A stretch of 64,000 bases of DNA, taken from contig NZ_CP060828.1 in the NCBI RefSeq assembly GCF_014489635.1, forward strand, positions 5,574,501 through 5,638,500, written 5' to 3'. Positions 60,189-64,000 of the stretch are shown piece by piece. Under the pieces are notes generated by a model that was given only the letters and a program-made list of their open reading frames with translations, was not told where the DNA came from and searched no databases. The stretch comes from Streptomyces roseirectus (lineage in GTDB: Bacteria; Actinomycetota; Actinomycetes; Streptomycetales; Streptomycetaceae). Made by a program: the position numbers and the translations under genes. Each line of letters begins with the position of its first letter. Position 1 is the first letter of the stretch.

Positions 60189-61030
60189 CCCCAGGGGTCA
60201 CCGGGGCCGTCTTGCTCGCGGCGGTCACGCACGCCTGCTGGAACGCCCTCGCGCACAAGATCCCGGACAAGCTGGTGGGGCTCGCCCTGATCTCCGGGGG
60301 CGGGGCGGTGCTGGGGTTCGCGGCGGTGCCGTTCGCCGCGTTCCCGGACGGCGCCGCGTGGCCCTACCTCATCGCCTCGGCCGTCATCCACATGGCGTAC
60401 TTCGCACTGCTGATGTGGTCCTTCAGGATCGGCGACTTCGGCCAGGCGTACCCCATCGCGCGAGGCAGCGCCCCGCTGATCGTCACCCTCCTCGCCGCCC
60501 TGTTCGCCCACGAGGTCCCGGACGGCTGGGCCGCGGCCGGCATCGCGCTGTCGTGCGCGGGCCTCAGCGGCGTCGCCCTGTGGGGACTACGGGGACGACG
60601 CCCCGACTGGACGGCGATCGGCGCGGCCCTCGGGACGGGGTTCACGATCGCCCTCTACACGGTCGTCGACGGACTCGGCGTCCGCGCCTCGGGGTCCTCG
60701 CTGGGTTACATCGCATGGCTGATGGGCGTCCAGGGCCTGGTCCTCCCGGCGTACGCATGGGCCCGCTGGCGCGGGCAGACGCTCGCCCGCCTCAAGCCGT
60801 ACGCCCGCGTCGGCGCGCTCGGCGCCGTCCTCTCCTTCACCGCCTACGGCCTCGTCCTGTGGGCCCAGACCCGCGCCGAACTCGCCCCGATCGCCGCGCT
60901 CAGGGAGTCGTCCATCATCGTCGGCGCCGCGATCGGCGCGCTCTTCTTCAAGGAACGCTTCGGCGCACCCCGCGTCCTCGCGGCCGGGGTACTCGTCGTG
61001 GGGATCGGGCTGATGCTGCACAGCGGGTGA
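60185..61030 (+). CDS. EamA-family DMT-type permease
   Basis: GTG at 60185 overlaps the preceding stop. The 281 residues form ten membrane helices in two EamA repeats, with VTHACWNALAHKIPDKLVGL in helix 1, YPIARGSAPLIVTLLAALF in the first repeat and PIAALRESSIIVGAAIGALF in the second. Such proteins export amino acids or other metabolites. The substrate is unknown. Confidence 0.88.
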   Translation: MTPGVTGAVLLAAVTHACWNALAHKIPDKLVGLALISGGGAVLGFAAVPFAAFPDGAAWPYLIASAVIHMAYFALLMWSFRIGDFGQAYPIARGSAPLIVTLLAALFAHEVPDGWAAAGIALSCAGLSGVALWGLRGRRPDWTAIGAALGTGFTIALYTVVDGLGVRASGSSLGYIAWLMGVQGLVLPAYAWARWRGQTLARLKPYARVGALGAVLSFTAYGLVLWAQTRAELAPIAALRESSIIVGAAIGALFFKERFGAPRVLAAGVLVVGIGLMLHSG

Positions 61031-61342
61031 GGCGGGGCTGGCGCCGGGGCTGGAGTCAGAGTTGGGGCTGGTGCTGGTCCGCCCGTCGGACGGAACGGAC
61101 GGCCGTGGTGGATCAGGCGGCGGTCGGGCGGCCGGCGTCGGCGCGCTTCTCCCCAGCTCCCCGAACGGGGCCAGGCGTCGCCGCCTCGCCCCGCAGCCGC
61201 GCGCCCCGCATCGCCCCGCGCCCTGTCGCGCCCCTCTCCGAGCCCGCGCCTCCCCGCTCACCACACCCCGCTCCTCCCCGCACCCCTCCGCTCACCGGCA
61301 CAACCCCATCCCCCCGCGCGCCCTACCCGCCGGAAACCGGAT
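61031..61342. other. Noncoding gap between convergent genes
   Basis: This 312-bp stretch begins with degenerate GGGGCTGG units (61036-61080) and then becomes C-rich with many CCCCGC runs. No hairpin with a T-tail and no plausible short gene is visible. Confidence 0.55.
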
Positions 61343-62050
61343 CTACCCCAGCGGAAGCGCGTCCTGGTAGCCGTTCGACGGGCGGTCGATCCTCTTCAAT
61401 GTCCGTGCGTCCAGGGCGACTTCGGCCGACGCCGTGCCGAGTGCGCCGGACGGGTGCCAGGTCCCCGTCACCGACACCCACGTGTCCGCCTTCGGCGGTG
61501 TCACCCCGTACACCTTGACCTTCAGCGATTGCGCGTCCGCCGCGCAGCAGCTGAGGAGGAGGCGGGTGAGGTACCACTCGCCGGGCCGGCCGGCGGGGGT
61601 GACGAAGCCGGTCAGGGTGACGGAGCGGGCGGCGATCGCCTTCGTGCGGTCCTGCTGGACGCGGGACGTGAAGTCGCCGAGCGTGATCGGCAGGGGGGAC
61701 GTCGACGGCAGCGGGCCGAAGCCCTCCTCCGGCGCCGCCGCGACCGCCTTCGGCGACTCCCGGGACGCCGTGTACGAACCCAGCTCCGGCGGCGCGTACA
61801 CCAGCAGACTCAGCGCCGGCAGGAACAACAGCCAGGCCACCGGCGGGACATGGGCCCCGCGAGCCCCCCGGTGCCGGTACGCCGCCCACGCCTCCGCCGC
61901 CCCGAGCAGCAGCAGGACGACGCCGGAGAGGATCAGCGGCGGACGCATCCCCTCCTTCACGTACCGCAGGAACACCTCGGAGAACAGGGCGACTTGGAGG
62001 AGCCCCGCACCGGTCAGCGCCAACAGGGCGGCCTGGAGCACGCGTTTCAC
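61343..62050 (-). CDS. TIGR03943-family (YcgQ-like) permease subunit
   Basis: GTG at 62050 overlaps the stop of the upstream permease gene by four bases. The 235 residues begin with two membrane helices (LQAALLALTGAGLLQVALFS, PPLILSGVVLLLLGAAEAW), then a third helix near PPVAWLLFLPALSLLVYAPP. An extracytoplasmic domain follows with a conserved Cys pair (LLLSCCAADAQSLKVKVYG) and VSVTGTWHPSG. This protein is always found beside a DUF318/YraQ permease and is treated as its partner. The substrate is unproven. Confidence 0.87.
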   Translation of the reverse strand: MKRVLQAALLALTGAGLLQVALFSEVFLRYVKEGMRPPLILSGVVLLLLGAAEAWAAYRHRGARGAHVPPVAWLLFLPALSLLVYAPPELGSYTASRESPKAVAAAPEEGFGPLPSTSPLPITLGDFTSRVQQDRTKAIAARSVTLTGFVTPAGRPGEWYLTRLLLSCCAADAQSLKVKVYGVTPPKADTWVSVTGTWHPSGALGTASAEVALDARTLKRIDRPSNGYQDALPLG

Positions 62051-63063
62051 AGCAGCGCCTCTCCGATCAGGACCGCGCACAGCACCGCCACGACCGTCGT
62101 CGCGGCGGAGAACCGCACGGCGAACGCCCGCCCGAACGTGCCGGCTTGGAGCGCGATGAGCTTGAGGTCGACCATCGGGCCGACGACCATGAACGTCAGT
62201 CGGGCGGTGGGGGAGAAGCCGGTCAGGGACGCCGCGACGAAGGCGTCCGCCTCCGAGCAGACGGCGATGACGATCGCCAGCGCCGCGAGGAACACCACGG
62301 ACAGCCAAGGGGAGTTGGCGAACGTGTCCACCCAAGTACGCGGGACGGTGACGTTGAACGTGGCCGCCGCCATCGCCCCGATCACCAGGAACCCGCCCGC
62401 GTGCAGGAAGTCGTGCTGGAACCCCTCCCTGAACTCCGCCCAGCGGCTGCGCCCCGGCTCGTGACCGGTGTGCCGCACGGCCGGCTTCAGCCACTCCTCG
62501 CGCCCGAACCGCAGCCACAGCCAGCCCATCACGGCCGCCGCCGCGAGCGAGGCGGCCAGCCGGGCGACGACCATCATCGGCGCGCCGGGGAACGCGACTG
62601 CCGTCGCCGTCAGCACAATTGGGTTCACGGCCGGCGCGGACAGCAGGAACGTGAACGCCGCCGCCGGGGCAACTCCCCGTCCGATCAGGCTGTTTGCCAC
62701 CGGCACCGACGCGCATTCGCACCCCGGCAGCACAACTCCCGCCACACCGGCGACCGGTACGGCCAGCGCCGGACGCTTCGGGAGGGCCTTGCGGAACACG
62801 GACGCCGGGACGAACGCGTTGATCGCGCCCGACAGGGCCGTCCCCAGCAGCAGGAAGGGCAGCGCCTGCACGGTCACCGACAGGGCGACCGTCCGCCACG
62901 CCTCCATCGCCGGGGTGTCGCCCCAGCGGCCGAGGACGACGAGGAGGGTGCCGGGGACGAGGGCGGCGGCGAGCAGGAGGAGGGGGCCGTGCCGGGGCCA
63001 GGGGGACGGTTCGGCAGGGGTGACCTCACCCGGTACGTGGTCCTCTACTGCCGTCGGCCCCAT
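62047..63063 (-). CDS. DUF318 (YraQ/ArsP-like) permease
   Basis: The 338-residue protein has about eight helices. Family signatures include VALSVTVQALPFLLLGTALS, GVVLPGCECASVPVANSLIG with the conserved Cys pair, LLSAPAVNPIVLTATAVAF and VCSEADAFVAASLTGFSP. Relatives export arsenicals or move metal complexes, but in actinobacteria the pair with TIGR03943 is of unknown substrate. ATG at 63063 follows GGGGC. A pair of CACATGT repeats lies 20-40 bases upstream and may be the operator. Confidence 0.88.
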   Translation of the reverse strand: MGPTAVEDHVPGEVTPAEPSPWPRHGPLLLLAAALVPGTLLVVLGRWGDTPAMEAWRTVALSVTVQALPFLLLGTALSGAINAFVPASVFRKALPKRPALAVPVAGVAGVVLPGCECASVPVANSLIGRGVAPAAAFTFLLSAPAVNPIVLTATAVAFPGAPMMVVARLAASLAAAAVMGWLWLRFGREEWLKPAVRHTGHEPGRSRWAEFREGFQHDFLHAGGFLVIGAMAAATFNVTVPRTWVDTFANSPWLSVVFLAALAIVIAVCSEADAFVAASLTGFSPTARLTFMVVGPMVDLKLIALQAGTFGRAFAVRFSAATTVVAVLCAVLIGEALL

Positions 63064-63080
63064 TCCCGCCCCTGCCGGTG

Positions 63081-63103
63081 GTCCTCACATGTCCTCCACA
63101 TGT
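63081..63103. promoter_or_regulatory. Direct repeat CACATGT, 11-bp spacing
   Basis: CACATGT at 63086-63092 and 63097-63103, each preceded by TCCTC or TCCTCC, lie one helical turn apart just upstream of the permease operon. A regulator site is possible; no zinc-regulator consensus is seen. Confidence 0.35.
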
Positions 63104-63128
63104 TCCGACCAACATACCGGCGTCCCGG

Positions 63129-64000
63129 TCACGCCAGTGACTCGCGTACCGCCCTCACCAACGCCTGCGGCCTCGGGTCGGCCGTGACCGTCCTGCGGAA
63201 ACCGTTGGTGACGTAGCCGAACGCGATGCCCGTCTCGGGGTCGGCGAAGGCGAGGGGGCCGCCGCGGCCGGGGTGGCCGAAGGAGGTGGGCGCGAGGAAG
63301 GGGGAGGCGGGGCCGTGCAGCATGTACCCCAGTCCGAAACGGGAGTTGACGACCAGGACGCGGTCTCGGCCCGACGACTGCTCCCCGCGCGCGAGTTCGA
63401 CCGTCGCCGGGGTGAACAGGGCCTGTTTGCCGTCGAGTTCGCCGATCAGCGAGGCGTAGATCCGGGCCAGCCCGTCGGACGTCGCGACGCCGGTCGAGCC
63501 GGGGAGGGCCGCCGCGCGGTACACCGGGTCGTTCTCGTCGGCGTCCACGATCGCGCCGAACGCCCTGCGCGTAAGGGAGCCCGGGTCGGCGTACGCCTCG
63601 GCGATCGCCGGTTTGGGGCGCGACCTGAGGGCGCCGGCCTCCGTCGCCGTCTCGACCATCGCCGTCCGGCCCACCCGCCACGCCTCACCGGGCGGCAGGC
63701 CGAGCCAGAAGTCGGCGCCGGCCGGGCCCGCGATGTGCGTGGCGATCCACTCGGCGGCCGGGCGGCCGGTGATCCTGCGGACCAGTTCGCCGACGGTCCA
63801 GCTGAACGTGTGCGGGTGGTAGCCGTGGTCCTCGCCCGGCGTCCACGCCGGGGCCTGCGCCGCGACCGCCGCCGCGCCCGCGTCCGGGTCGGCGGCCTCG
63901 GCGACCCCTAGGGGGCGGTCCAGTACGGGGACGCCGGCGCGGTGGGAGAGGAGGTGGCGGACGAGGGTGCGCTCCTTGCCGGCCGCCTTGTACTGCGGCC
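63129..64000 (-). CDS. Serine hydrolase, beta-lactamase (class C fold) family, 5' end outside window
   Basis: The minus-strand frame is open to the right edge, so the N-terminus with the SxxK nucleophile is not seen. About 290 residues are visible: LLSHRAGVPVLDRPLGV, WTPGEDHGYHPHTFSWTVGE (the Tyr motif region of EstB-type esterases), LVRRITGRPAAEWI, and the C-terminal SFGHPGRGGPLAFADPETGI, which contains the HPG box. These fit an actinobacterial esterase of the beta-lactamase superfamily. The internal GTG at 63674 is not the start. Confidence 0.87.
   Translation of the reverse strand, partial: PQYKAAGKERTLVRHLLSHRAGVPVLDRPLGVAEAADPDAGAAAVAAQAPAWTPGEDHGYHPHTFSWTVGELVRRITGRPAAEWIATHIAGPAGADFWLGLPPGEAWRVGRTAMVETATEAGALRSRPKPAIAEAYADPGSLTRRAFGAIVDADENDPVYRAAALPGSTGVATSDGLARIYASLIGELDGKQALFTPATVELARGEQSSGRDRVLVVNSRFGLGYMLHGPASPFLAPTSFGHPGRGGPLAFADPETGIAFGYVTNGFRRTVTADPRPQALVRAVRESLA

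Overview
The window is a stretch of high-GC (roughly 72%) actinobacterial chromosome, almost certainly Streptomyces. The evidence is the strong G/C bias at third codon positions, an HrdD-type sigma factor, a SepX/GlpR-family membrane protein, DUF6227, WYL and tandem-IclR regulators, and the abundant one-component regulators. No prophage, insertion sequence, CRISPR array or secondary-metabolite core gene was found. About 60 protein genes, one tRNA and two small clusters of decayed genes are supported. LAYOUT. 1-9.4 kb: a partial unknown gene, a secreted TTHB210-like protein, a collapsed divergent MarR/MFS pair, a tandem IclR regulator carrying a low-complexity insert, a secreted M6-type metalloprotease, a TetR gene with two operators upstream, a 14-TM MFS exporter and a MarR gene. 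9.4-12.8 kb: an extradiol-dioxygenase-like protein, a PAT-like acetyltransferase and hrdD with a textbook SigR-type promoter, followed by an 800-bp repeat-rich intergenic region. 12.8-18.2 kb: a WYL regulator and the fructose operon (DeoR-type regulator, fruK, fruA). 18.4-27.5 kb: small unknown proteins, a P1 peptidase, mscL, a SAF-domain protein, an MTA phosphorylase, an FmdB zinc ribbon with a CIRCE operator in front, an MFS transporter and a cation/proton antiporter. 27.5-37 kb: a penicillin-acylase-family enzyme, 5-formyl-THF cyclo-ligase and the divergent operon galU, glp/moeA, moaC, mogA, a rimJ-like gene, then sepX/glpR and tRNA-Ala(CGC). 37-46 kb: a TauE permease with a divergent LysR gene, an FtsX-type ABC exporter divergent from its two-component system, and xthA. 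46-51.8 kb: a MerR gene divergent from a Baeyer-Villiger monooxygenase/hydrolase/SDR operon, and an APH-like kinase. 51.8-64 kb: a tricorn protease, a TetR-MMPL pair, a SUMF1-domain protein, a dead toxin-antitoxin pair, a YbaK deacylase with an EamA permease, a two-gene permease operon and a partial beta-lactamase-family hydrolase. HOW THE PARTS WORK TOGETHER. The most coherent block is 21.6-36.8 kb. From memory it matches the gene order mscL ... FmdB-type chaperone, 5-FCL, galU, moeA-like, rimJ, glpR of mycobacteria and corynebacteria. It links an HrcA-regulated redox chaperone with the gephyrin-like division protein Glp and its membrane receptor. The window contains no wholly unknown multi-gene system that I can defend. 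The best new leads are the CIRCE site, the molybdenum-cofactor genes placed inside the glp-sepX operon, and the operator pairs and structured repeats listed in the findings.
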